NCBI GenBank assembly: GCA_964458125.1
Contig: CAYWHE010000114.1
Location: 1 to 12,712, forward strand
From: CAYWHE01 sp964458125
Lineage (GTDB): Bacteria; Bacteroidota; Bacteroidia; AKYH767-A; OLB10
Direction: 5' to 3'
Length of the DNA stretch: 12,712 bases
Part shown: piece by piece, positions 7,706 through 12,712 of the stretch
Position numbering within the stretch: the stretch's first letter is position 1
Layout of the letters: every line of letters starts with the position of its first letter
Translations under genes and position numbers: made by a program
The notes under the pieces: model-generated
The model's input: only the letters and a program-made list of their open reading frames with translations
Databases searched by the model: none
What the model was told of the DNA's origin: nothing

Positions 7706-8686
7706 TCACCCGGATGCGATCTTGAAGATCAGGGCTAATGGCGCAATTTCGAAGGCGCAAAGATATAAAAATAAATAGAAAACGGAAAATCGGGGAATGG
7801 ACATGCCAATGAACACACCCCTGACAAGCCTGTATAAAAACGTGGTGCCGATGACGAACAGTGCTGCCATCAGCAGGGTTTGGGAAAACGGGGTATAAAC
7901 ATAGGCAATCACCATGACCACGGGCAGGAGAAACATTCCTAATACATTGTTCATCAGGAAAATATTAAAAATATAGGTAGCCACCTGGCGGTCAATATCC
8001 AGCAGGTAACCAAGCAATTTAAGCTGGATCATTTTGATCGAATAGGCAAATGCAATAAAAAAGGCAAATATGATCAACCTGCTGAAACCATCGGTAAGCC
8101 AATTACTCTGCCATTCAAAAGCCATGCTGACCTGGTACAGAAAGAGGGCTGCCACCAAATAAAACAGTACCGACAACATCACGGAAGCCCGCTGGATCAG
8201 GATATTTTCATCTCTCACAATCTGATTGGTCATGCTGGTGCTGAAAAAAGCGTTGATGATCTGCCTGAGAATTTTCAGGTAAAAAACGCGGATCCACATG
8301 AATCCGAAAATGACAATAAACAGAATAATGGTAAACCAGTCAGGGTTTGGTTTATTATAAGACTGGGGGCTCCTGTGTCGTGGTTCCAGTTGATGGCCGG
8401 AAAACAACCTTGGACCAGTGGGTGGGGGTTGGTCAAAACTTTGTGAACGTATGGTGTCAATGTCAGAAAAACGGAATTCGCGCAAGTAGGGCAGACCGGA
8501 TACCAGGGTATCGGCCTGCTGCAGGGGTGAATAACTTTTCAGGCTGGCGGACGTGTCGCCCAAAGACGGCAATGACTGCAGTCCGGCAACTGATTTTTTT
8601 ACAGGGGCCTTTTTTACCTGCTTCAGGGCAGAAGAATCAACCTTGTACTTCAGGTAAACAACTGAAGTCGTATCCTGAAACAGCAT
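7706..8686 (-). CDS. DUF4271-family integral membrane protein
   Basis: This protein of 326 residues has unknown function. The first 115 residues are hydrophilic, rich in Ser, Pro, Lys and Gln, and probably disordered. About six hydrophobic helices follow (roughly 117-137, 167-190, 203-223, 240-262, 269-289 and 302-322). The membrane part, with RLIIFAFFIAFAYSIKMIQLKLLGYLL and a downstream YIFNIFLMNNVLGMFLLPVVM segment, fits the DUF4271 family that neighbours hemD in many Bacteroidota. The ATG at 8686 lies 7 bases after the stop of the DUF5777 gene. There are no catalytic motifs. Placement beside hemD suggests, but does not show, a link to tetrapyrrole or envelope metabolism. Its N-terminal region was not recognised and may be lineage-specific. 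Confidence 0.78.
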   Translation of the reverse strand: MLFQDTTSVVYLKYKVDSSALKQVKKAPVKKSVAGLQSLPSLGDTSASLKSYSPLQQADTLVSGLPYLREFRFSDIDTIRSQSFDQPPPTGPRLFSGHQLEPRHRSPQSYNKPNPDWFTIILFIVIFGFMWIRVFYLKILRQIINAFFSTSMTNQIVRDENILIQRASVMLSVLFYLVAALFLYQVSMAFEWQSNWLTDGFSRLIIFAFFIAFAYSIKMIQLKLLGYLLDIDRQVATYIFNIFLMNNVLGMFLLPVVMVIAYVYTPFSQTLLMAALFVIGTTFLYRLVRGVFIGMSIPRFSVFYLFLYLCAFEIAPLALIFKIASG

Positions 8687-8693
8687 GTCAAAA

Positions 8694-9632
8694 TCAGAGA
8701 CGGAAATTCCGCGAAATGTTAAAACTGATTTTAAATCCGCCTTTCGTCCAGGTATCCGTAGTCGTGGTCAGGCTTTCGTTTTCAATGATGCCTGCGGCAT
8801 TTGTGGCCATCACAGAAAAAACGTGTCCTCCTGTTTCCACTTCAAAACCCAGTCCAAGGGGTTGATAAAAAATCCGTTTCCCGTCTGCATTCCGGGCATC
8901 CTCCCGGTATTGGGAAAAATTATAGAAATAATCTCCAACCAGGGCGAAACTTTTGGTGATTTTCACCCGGGCACCGAATCCCAGGGAAAAAAATCCGTTT
9001 TCATCATCCGAATCCGGCACATAATTACGGTGAACATAGGTAGGAATCAGTTCACAGGAAAAGGCCGATCCAAATTTACGGGCAAGGATGACCTGGGATA
9101 CATAACTCAGCCTCCTCAACGGCTTTTTGGTTTTAGTACCATCGCTATTGATTTCCGAAAAAGTACCATCATCTTTTCTGGTACTCATAGCTGCGTTGGC
9201 GAACAGGGTAATGGCAATGGGAATTTTATTGTCCTTTCGCTGTTCGAGCAGACGGAATTTGATCAGCCCTTCTGCATGGCGGTTTCTTTTATTATTGGAA
9301 ATTCCAATGGTTAATCGATCCGTGATCCCGTATTCAAAAGCAATCCGCACATCAGCTATCGTATAAAGACCGAATAAGTTGCTTTCATAGCCTCCGCCGC
9401 TGGCTCCCCCGAAATTTCCAAAACGGTGTCCCACCCGGAAATCAAGGGTTCGCTTATGAACGGTTTCAATGGTTTGTGCATTGATCAGTCGGGTGGTTTT
9501 AAAGGTTGCTGATACCTTTTCCTTTGGAATGGAGGCTCCTTCTGAGGCGATGGCCAGCAGGTCATCCTGGGCCAGGGCCTCAAAGGCGGGTATCCAGGTG
9601 AGGATTACGAGAACTTGCAGATATTTTTTCAT
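8694..9632 (-). CDS. DUF5777-family outer-membrane beta-barrel protein
   Basis: This is a probable outer-membrane protein of 312 residues. The signal peptide is clear (MKKYLQVLVILTW...ALAQ, likely cleaved after ALA at 19-21). Many alternating amphipathic strands follow and the protein ends NISRNFRL, a barrel-like aromatic/hydrophobic C-terminus. Segments such as FRVGHRFGNFGG, GLYTIADVRIAFEYGITDRLTIGI and SYVSQVILARKF fit the DUF5777 family of Bacteroidota. The frame extends 11 codons upstream to an ATG at 9665. I prefer 9632 because the signal peptide begins there. Function is unknown; the family is not a TonB-dependent receptor. It sits 53 bases after the YceI gene and 7 bases before the DUF4271 gene. 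Confidence 0.82.
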   Translation of the reverse strand: MKKYLQVLVILTWIPAFEALAQDDLLAIASEGASIPKEKVSATFKTTRLINAQTIETVHKRTLDFRVGHRFGNFGGASGGGYESNLFGLYTIADVRIAFEYGITDRLTIGISNNKRNRHAEGLIKFRLLEQRKDNKIPIAITLFANAAMSTRKDDGTFSEINSDGTKTKKPLRRLSYVSQVILARKFGSAFSCELIPTYVHRNYVPDSDDENGFFSLGFGARVKITKSFALVGDYFYNFSQYREDARNADGKRIFYQPLGLGFEVETGGHVFSVMATNAAGIIENESLTTTTDTWTKGGFKISFNISRNFRL

Positions 9633-9685
9633 CGGATTTGTAGATGGGTTTTTGGATTTGAACATTCAGGCGGCATCCCGGATGG

Positions 9686-10231
9686 TTATTTTTTATATAG
9701 ATTCAGCGTAGCGGAGAATTTGACATCGATGATTTCAGCAATATTCTGAACAACCACTTTGGGTACTTCAATATTATGGTCCTTTATAGCTACCTTAAAA
9801 TTGCCTTTCAGTGTTATTTTTCCGTCTTTAATGGTCAGTGTCGCCTTTTCCGTCCTGGTTTTGTCCACACCATGACAATTAAATTGTCCGGTTGCTGATA
9901 CCTCCATGGTAGTGTCCCTGGCGACATTGACGGGCTGGGCGATTTTGCCCTTAAATGTGGCATTCGGAAATTTATCACTTTCCATGTACTTTTCATTAAA
10001 ATGTTCCTGCATCAGCGCTTTCTTGAATTTAAAAGAGGTGTATGGAACGATGAGCACAATATCGCCGGTGGATACGTTCAGCACCACATTCATGCCGTTA
10101 CTGGTGGCATCGATATTTTCAATGGGCGTCTCCGAATAAAAACTGGCTTCCCCATCACGGCAGTTGTAAATGCTCTGTCCTTTCACCGAAGCGGTGGCCA
10201 TCAGGCAAATAATCAGCATTGCATGTTTCAT
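9686..10231 (-). CDS. YceI-family periplasmic lipid-binding-like protein
   Basis: This is an exported protein of 181 residues with a short signal peptide (MKHAMLIICLMATASVKG, cleavage probably before Gln19). The mature part fits the YceI lipocalin-like barrel: an ASFYSETPIENIDATS strand pair, VLIVPYTSFKFKKALMQEHFNEKYMESDKFPNATFKGKI (the F..S.M..HFNE.YMES..YP.A.F.G motif of the family), a following TGQFNCHGVDKTR strand and the IKDHNIEVPKVV ending. Characterised relatives bind polyisoprenoid or other long apolar ligands, and some are induced by base or acid stress. The ligand here is unknown. It lies 36 bases after the cytochrome-like gene and before the DUF5777 barrel, forming an exported three-gene set. 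Confidence 0.88.
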   Translation of the reverse strand: MKHAMLIICLMATASVKGQSIYNCRDGEASFYSETPIENIDATSNGMNVVLNVSTGDIVLIVPYTSFKFKKALMQEHFNEKYMESDKFPNATFKGKIAQPVNVARDTTMEVSATGQFNCHGVDKTRTEKATLTIKDGKITLKGNFKVAIKDHNIEVPKVVVQNIAEIIDVKFSATLNLYKK

Positions 10232-10267
10232 ATATTCAATTTTTTAACTGTTTAACATCGGTTGTTC

Positions 10268-10639
10268 TCAATAGCATCCCTGTGCACCTGCGTTGACCCA
10301 GTTTTCCAGCAGGAGGCGGTCGGCATTGCTCAATGCCGGCAATGGCGTTGTGGATGGAGGCATATCCTTGGTAATGAAGACCCGGTCTGCAAAAATACCC
10401 AGGTTTACTTTTTCCTTGAGCTGATTAAAATTAGCGTAATCACCTTCCCCGCTGCCGCCAAATACATGGCAGCCGGCATTGTTTCCCATGCAATGTGTCT
10501 GGATGATGGGTTTGATAACCTGGGCACAATAGGTGGTATCGCAGGGATTGATTCCGGTCATTTCATCCGCCTTATCATTCAGGCAGGAAGAAACTGCAGT
10601 GGTTATCAATAACAGCAGGAAGACAGTTGTAACTCTCAT
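10268..10639 (-). CDS. Cytochrome c-like lipoprotein with CX6CH motif
   Basis: This 123-residue protein has a lipoprotein signal: a hydrophobic run and the lipobox VSSC with lipidated Cys19. The mature part resembles small Bacteroidota and Planctomycetes cytochrome c-like domains. KPIIQTHC precedes a GCH (56-58), an MPPSTTPLP segment (93-101) offers Met93 as a possible distal heme ligand, and LLLENWVNAGA (109-119) is the usual C-terminal helix. The heme-attachment cysteines are unusually spaced: Cys50 and Cys57 are separated by six residues before His58 (CX6CH), not CXXCH. Cys33, Cys38 and Cys122 are extra. Heme attachment is therefore uncertain, and a disulfide-stabilised heme-free domain is possible. 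It is the first gene of the minus-strand run, before the YceI gene. Confidence 0.75.
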   Translation of the reverse strand: MRVTTVFLLLLITTAVSSCLNDKADEMTGINPCDTTYCAQVIKPIIQTHCMGNNAGCHVFGGSGEGDYANFNQLKEKVNLGIFADRVFITKDMPPSTTPLPALSNADRLLLENWVNAGAQGCY

Positions 10640-10662
10640 AAATGCGCTTTTTTGTCAGAATT

Positions 10663-10672
10663 GATTGGGTAA
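10663..10672 (-). repeat. TTACCCAAYC motif copy 1 (inverted)
   Basis: Read on the minus strand this is TTACCCAATC. It matches copy 3 (10953-10962) perfectly; the match extends to 11 bases (10662-10672). It overlaps the candidate -7 element of the cytochrome-like gene, where a bound repressor would block transcription. The operator role is inference. Confidence 0.5.
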
Positions 10673-10677
10673 ATATA
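10670..10677 (-). promoter_or_regulatory. Candidate -7 element for the cytochrome-like gene
   Basis: On the minus strand the sequence reads TATATTTA, one mismatch from the Bacteroidota -7 consensus TAnnTTTG. It ends 30 bases before the ATG at 10639. A TTG lies further upstream but with a rather long spacer of 23 bases. The element overlaps the inverted TTACCCAAYC copy. This is inference from a consensus match in an A/T-rich region. Confidence 0.3.
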
Positions 10678-10783
10678 ACGGGTAGAAATAATATTCTGAA
10701 CAATATCCCAAAAAAATATTAACTATTTTTCAGCCATTTCATTCCGGCAGCGGCTGTTGTCAAGGCCCGTGCCATAACCCTTT

Positions 10784-10822
10784 CATTCCTGTAGGATTCA
10801 TGAAGAATGCCATTCCTGGCAT
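10784..10822. repeat. Small palindrome cluster
   Basis: ATGCCA (10807-10812) and TGGCAT (10817-10822) form a perfect 6-base stem with a TTCC loop. CATTCCTG occurs directly repeated at 10784-10791 and 10811-10818, the first inside an imperfect palindrome (CATTCCTGTAGGATTC). No T-run follows on either strand, so it is not a typical terminator. It could be the remnant of a dispersed palindromic element. Confidence 0.4.
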
Positions 10823-10931
10823 CTGAAAAACACCTGCTTTTATCCAAACGCCGGCAATCCATTTATAAATGCTGAATTTCCGGTTATCTGCCGTCATTTC
10901 AGCCGGATAAAAATTAGCTGAAAACAAACAT

Positions 10932-10941
10932 TTACCCAACC
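10932..10941 (+). repeat. TTACCCAAYC motif copy 2
   Basis: This reads TTACCCAACC. It is in direct orientation with copy 3, exactly 21 bases apart start to start, about two helical turns, as expected for proteins binding one DNA face. It lies 48 bases before the candidate lemA -7 element. The regulatory role is inferred. Confidence 0.5.
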
Positions 10942-10952
10942 GATGAAACTGC

Positions 10953-10962
10953 TTACCCAATC
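10953..10962 (+). repeat. TTACCCAAYC motif copy 3
   Basis: This reads TTACCCAATC. It is followed at once by the upstream ATG at 10963 that I reject as the lemA start. It ends 27 bases before the candidate -7 element at 10989, around the expected -33 region of that promoter. It is the perfect inverse of copy 1. Confidence 0.5.
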
Positions 10963-10988
10963 ATGAAAAATCAATTACTTTTTATCAA

Positions 10989-10996
10989 TACTTTTG
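10989..10996 (+). promoter_or_regulatory. Candidate -7 promoter element for lemA
   Basis: The sequence TACTTTTG fits the Bacteroidota -7 consensus TAnnTTTG at every defined base. It ends 23 bases before the ATG at 11020, giving a short leader. It lies inside the frame extension that would start at 10963, which argues that 11020 is the true lemA start. No clear TTG -33 element is present at the ideal distance. Confidence 0.5.
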
Positions 10997-11019
10997 CCTC
11001 AAACTTAAAAACCTTCACA

Positions 11020-11607
11020 ATGAAAAAATGGATAATTTTAGGAATCATAGTCGTACTGTCCTTTGTGTTGTACCGCTTTTTTGCTGGCTCCTATAACAAT
11101 ATGGTTACTAAAGAGGAGGAAGTCACCAACCAGTGGGCCCAGGTAGAAAATGTCTACCAGCGCAGGATGGACCTGATTCCAAACCTGGTCAACACGGTAA
11201 AAGGCTATGCAGAATTCGAGAAATCAACATTAACCGCCGTCATCGAGGCCCGTGCCAGTGCAACACAAATCAAGGTAGATCCCAAAAACCTGACTCCCGA
11301 GGCCCTGCAGAAATTCCAGCAATCCCAGGGGGAACTCAGCGCTGCCCTGGGACGACTGATGGTGGTTGCTGAACAATATCCCAACCTGAAAGCCAACCAG
11401 AATTTCCTGGAATTGCAGGCACAGCTGGAGGGAACGGAAAACCGCATAACTGTTGAACGGAATAAATTCAATGATATGGCCAAGGAATTCAACCAATACG
11501 TCAGACGGTTCCCGCAAAACATGCTGGCCGGCCTGTATGGTTTCTCTTCCAAAGCTTATTTTGAGGCTGATAAAGGCGCGGAAAAGGCGCCCGAAGTGAA
11601 GTTCTGA
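11020..11607 (+). CDS. lemA: LemA family membrane protein
   Basis: This 195-residue protein has one N-terminal membrane helix (about residues 4-20) and a long helical domain facing outward or into the periplasm. The family signature is strong: YNNMVTKEEEVTNQWAQVENVYQRRMDLIPNLVNTVKGYAEFE, then QGELSAALGRLMVVAEQYPNLKANQNFLELQAQLEGTENRITVERNKFND and the closing FPQNMLAGLYGF. LemA function is poorly defined. The frame extends 19 codons upstream to an ATG at 10963. I choose 11020 because the helix begins immediately there and a -7 promoter element lies between the two ATGs. The stop is 2 bases before the next ATG, so the downstream TPM genes are very probably co-transcribed, as is common for this family. 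Confidence 0.94.
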   Translation: MKKWIILGIIVVLSFVLYRFFAGSYNNMVTKEEEVTNQWAQVENVYQRRMDLIPNLVNTVKGYAEFEKSTLTAVIEARASATQIKVDPKNLTPEALQKFQQSQGELSAALGRLMVVAEQYPNLKANQNFLELQAQLEGTENRITVERNKFNDMAKEFNQYVRRFPQNMLAGLYGFSSKAYFEADKGAEKAPEVKF

Positions 11608-11609
11608 TC

Positions 11610-12053
11610 ATGCCATCCACTTCCATCAGTGAAGCAGACCGGCACCGCATCCTGGATGCGGTGAAAAAAGCGGAACAACAAACCACCGGAGAAATACGTA
11701 TTTGTATCGAAGATGCCTGCCCCCTGGATGTACTCGACCGGTCAGCCTTTATTTTTAAAAAACTGGGTATACACCAGACAAAGGAAAGGAACGGGGTATT
11801 GATCTACCTGTCTCTGAGGGATCATAAATACGCCATCATCGGGGATGCGGGCATTCACCGCCACGTACAGCAAGCCTTCTGGGATCAGGTGGGTTCGGAA
11901 ATGGTGCTGGTTTTCAGAGAGGGAAAACTGGCCGATGGAATCATACATGCGGTGAACCGGGCCGCTGAGAAGCTTTCCGGCTTTTTTCCCGGCCGTCACG
12001 ATGACAGGAATGAACTCCCGGACGATATTTATTTTGGCGGGAAGAAAAAATGA
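11610..12053 (+). CDS. Cytosolic TPM-domain protein
   Basis: This 147-residue protein carries a TPM (TPM_phosphatase, formerly DUF477) domain and no signal peptide or membrane helix. The domain spans nearly the whole protein: AVKKAEQQTTGEIRICIED, then a FKKLGIHQTKERNGVLIYLSLRDHKYAIIGDAGIH core, and LADGIIHAVNRAAEKLSGFFP. Plant TPM proteins (TLP18.3) have acid phosphatase activity and act in photosystem II repair; bacterial roles are mostly unknown. It begins 2 bases after lemA stops and overlaps the next TPM gene by 4 bases (ATGA). This lemA-TPM-TPM order is recurrent in Bacteroidota. The tail (NELPDDIYFGGKKK) is short and polar. Confidence 0.9.
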   Translation: MPSTSISEADRHRILDAVKKAEQQTTGEIRICIEDACPLDVLDRSAFIFKKLGIHQTKERNGVLIYLSLRDHKYAIIGDAGIHRHVQQAFWDQVGSEMVLVFREGKLADGIIHAVNRAAEKLSGFFPGRHDDRNELPDDIYFGGKKK

Positions 12054-12712
12054 AAAAAGCATTTTCATTCATCATTCTGATTCTTGCAACCTGTTTTGGG
12101 ACCAGGGCGCAGGAATTTCCGGCAAAACCCGATCCGCCCCGCCTGGTTAATGATTTTGCCGCTGTGCTGAGTCATGACGAACTGGAGGCCCTTGAAAACA
12201 AGCTTGTCTATTACAATGATACCACTTCCACGCAGATCGCCATCGTTCTGATTCATTCACTGGATGGTTATCCCATTGACGACTATACCATTAAACTTGC
12301 CGAAAAATGGGGTGTAGGTCAGCAGAAAAAAAACAACGGCATATTAATCCTGGCAGCCATTGATGACCGGAAGATTTTTATCGCTACCGGTTATGGCCTG
12401 GAAGGAGCATTGCCGGATGCGCTGGTAAAAAGAATTATCGAAAACGATATCAAGCCCTTTTTTAAGTCCGGTGATTATTACGGGGGACTTGACAAAGGCA
12501 CCGAACAAATTATTTTGCTTGCAAGAGGAGAATACCAGGGTGATGAACGGAATGCCAAAAAAGACTCCCCTCCCATATTTGTATTTTTGATTTTTTTCCT
12601 CGTCCTCTTTTTTATTTTTCTGTCTAAAATTCTTGGCACCCGAAGGTATGCCCACCGAAATAACATGGGCTTTTGGGCCGCATGGGCCATACTGAACGCA
12701 TTGCGCAGCCGG
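12050..12712 (+). CDS. Exported, membrane-anchored TPM-domain protein (partial at right edge)
   Basis: An ATG overlapping the previous stop (ATGA) opens a frame of 221 codons that runs off the window. The start is MKKAFSFIILILATCFGTRAQ, a clear signal peptide probably cleaved after Ala20. A TPM domain follows (RLVNDFAAVLSHDELEALENKLVYYNDTTSTQIAIVLI, then KLAEKWGVGQQKKNNGILILAAIDDRKIFIATGYGLEGALPD). Next come a polar linker and a strong membrane helix (IFVFLIFFLVLFFIFL, about residues 175-195). The protein then continues with a basic segment. Family members often end in a Gly/Ser-rich tail, which would be beyond the edge. Topology is inferred: TPM domain in the periplasm, tail in the cytosol. 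It pairs with the cytosolic TPM protein and LemA in one operon. Confidence 0.93.
   Translation, partial: MKKAFSFIILILATCFGTRAQEFPAKPDPPRLVNDFAAVLSHDELEALENKLVYYNDTTSTQIAIVLIHSLDGYPIDDYTIKLAEKWGVGQQKKNNGILILAAIDDRKIFIATGYGLEGALPDALVKRIIENDIKPFFKSGDYYGGLDKGTEQIILLARGEYQGDERNAKKDSPPIFVFLIFFLVLFFIFLSKILGTRRYAHRNNMGFWAAWAILNALRSR

Larger units (their letters stand above)
10640..11019. other. Divergent intergenic region between the cytochrome-like gene and lemA
   Basis: These 380 bases have no convincing gene. They hold candidate promoters in both directions, three copies of a TTACCCAAYC motif, and a small palindrome cluster near 10784-10822. The middle part (about 10740-10900) is not obviously coding and lacks a typical terminator. 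A 66-codon minus-strand reading frame (10760-10960) covers the centre and is judged spurious. A small RNA cannot be excluded, but nothing seen supports one strongly. Confidence 0.6.

Noticed and set aside
8347..9314. Long plus-strand frames (172 and 209 codons) opposite the DUF4271 and DUF5777 genes
   Set aside because: They overlap each other and the real genes, with no signal peptide, domain or plausible start.
10760..10960. 66-codon minus-strand frame in the divergent spacer
   Set aside because: No recognisable domain, no ribosome binding site, its start overlaps the TTACCCAAYC motifs, and it is built across the palindrome cluster; most likely spurious.
10963..11019. 19-residue N-terminal extension of LemA
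   Set aside because: A -7 promoter element lies inside the extension and the membrane helix begins right after the ATG at 11020.

Overview
The window looks like a chromosomal segment from a member of the Bacteroidota, probably class Bacteroidia or a close relative. The evidence is the gene content: a DUF4271 membrane protein beside hemD, the rnpA-yidD pair followed by an S41 peptidase, a DUF5777 beta-barrel protein, a Bacteroidota-style O-antigen ligase-like protein, and lemA followed by two TPM-domain genes. Shine-Dalgarno sequences are weak or absent before most starts, and a good TAnnTTTG-type -7 promoter element lies before lemA. No species can be named from this. There are no rRNA or tRNA genes, CRISPR arrays, insertion sequences or phage genes.

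Layout. Two plus-strand genes lie at the left: kbl (186-1382, glycine C-acetyltransferase) and meaB (1460-2362, GTPase chaperone of B12-dependent methylmalonyl-CoA mutase). meaB converges on, and overlaps by 7 bases, a ten-gene minus-strand run covering 2356-10639. In transcription order that run is: a cytochrome c-like lipoprotein, a YceI-family protein, a DUF5777 outer-membrane barrel, a DUF4271 membrane protein, hemD, rnpA, yidD, an S41 C-terminal processing peptidase, an O-antigen ligase/polymerase-like membrane protein, and a TPR protein. Gaps are short (overlaps up to 92 bases), so much of the run may be one transcript or a few overlapping ones.

A 380-base non-coding region (10640-11019) separates this run from a divergent plus-strand operon: lemA, a cytosolic TPM-domain protein, and an exported, membrane-anchored TPM-domain protein cut by the right edge. 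The spacer holds three copies of a 10-base motif, TTACCCAAYC. Two are direct repeats 21 bases apart on the lemA side. One is inverted and sits on the candidate promoter of the cytochrome-like gene. This is the most interesting regulatory signal in the window.

How the genes work together. The minus-strand run mixes an exported set (lipoprotein, YceI, outer-membrane barrel) with conserved housekeeping: heme precursor synthesis (hemD), tRNA 5'-end maturation (rnpA), membrane protein insertion (yidD), periplasmic proteolysis and surface polysaccharide assembly. The likeliest under-described biology is the exported three-gene set, whose cytochrome-like member has a non-standard CX6CH spacing, and its possible co-regulation with the lemA operon. 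Most of the window is ordinary core genome, and I see no clear evidence of a wholly new system.
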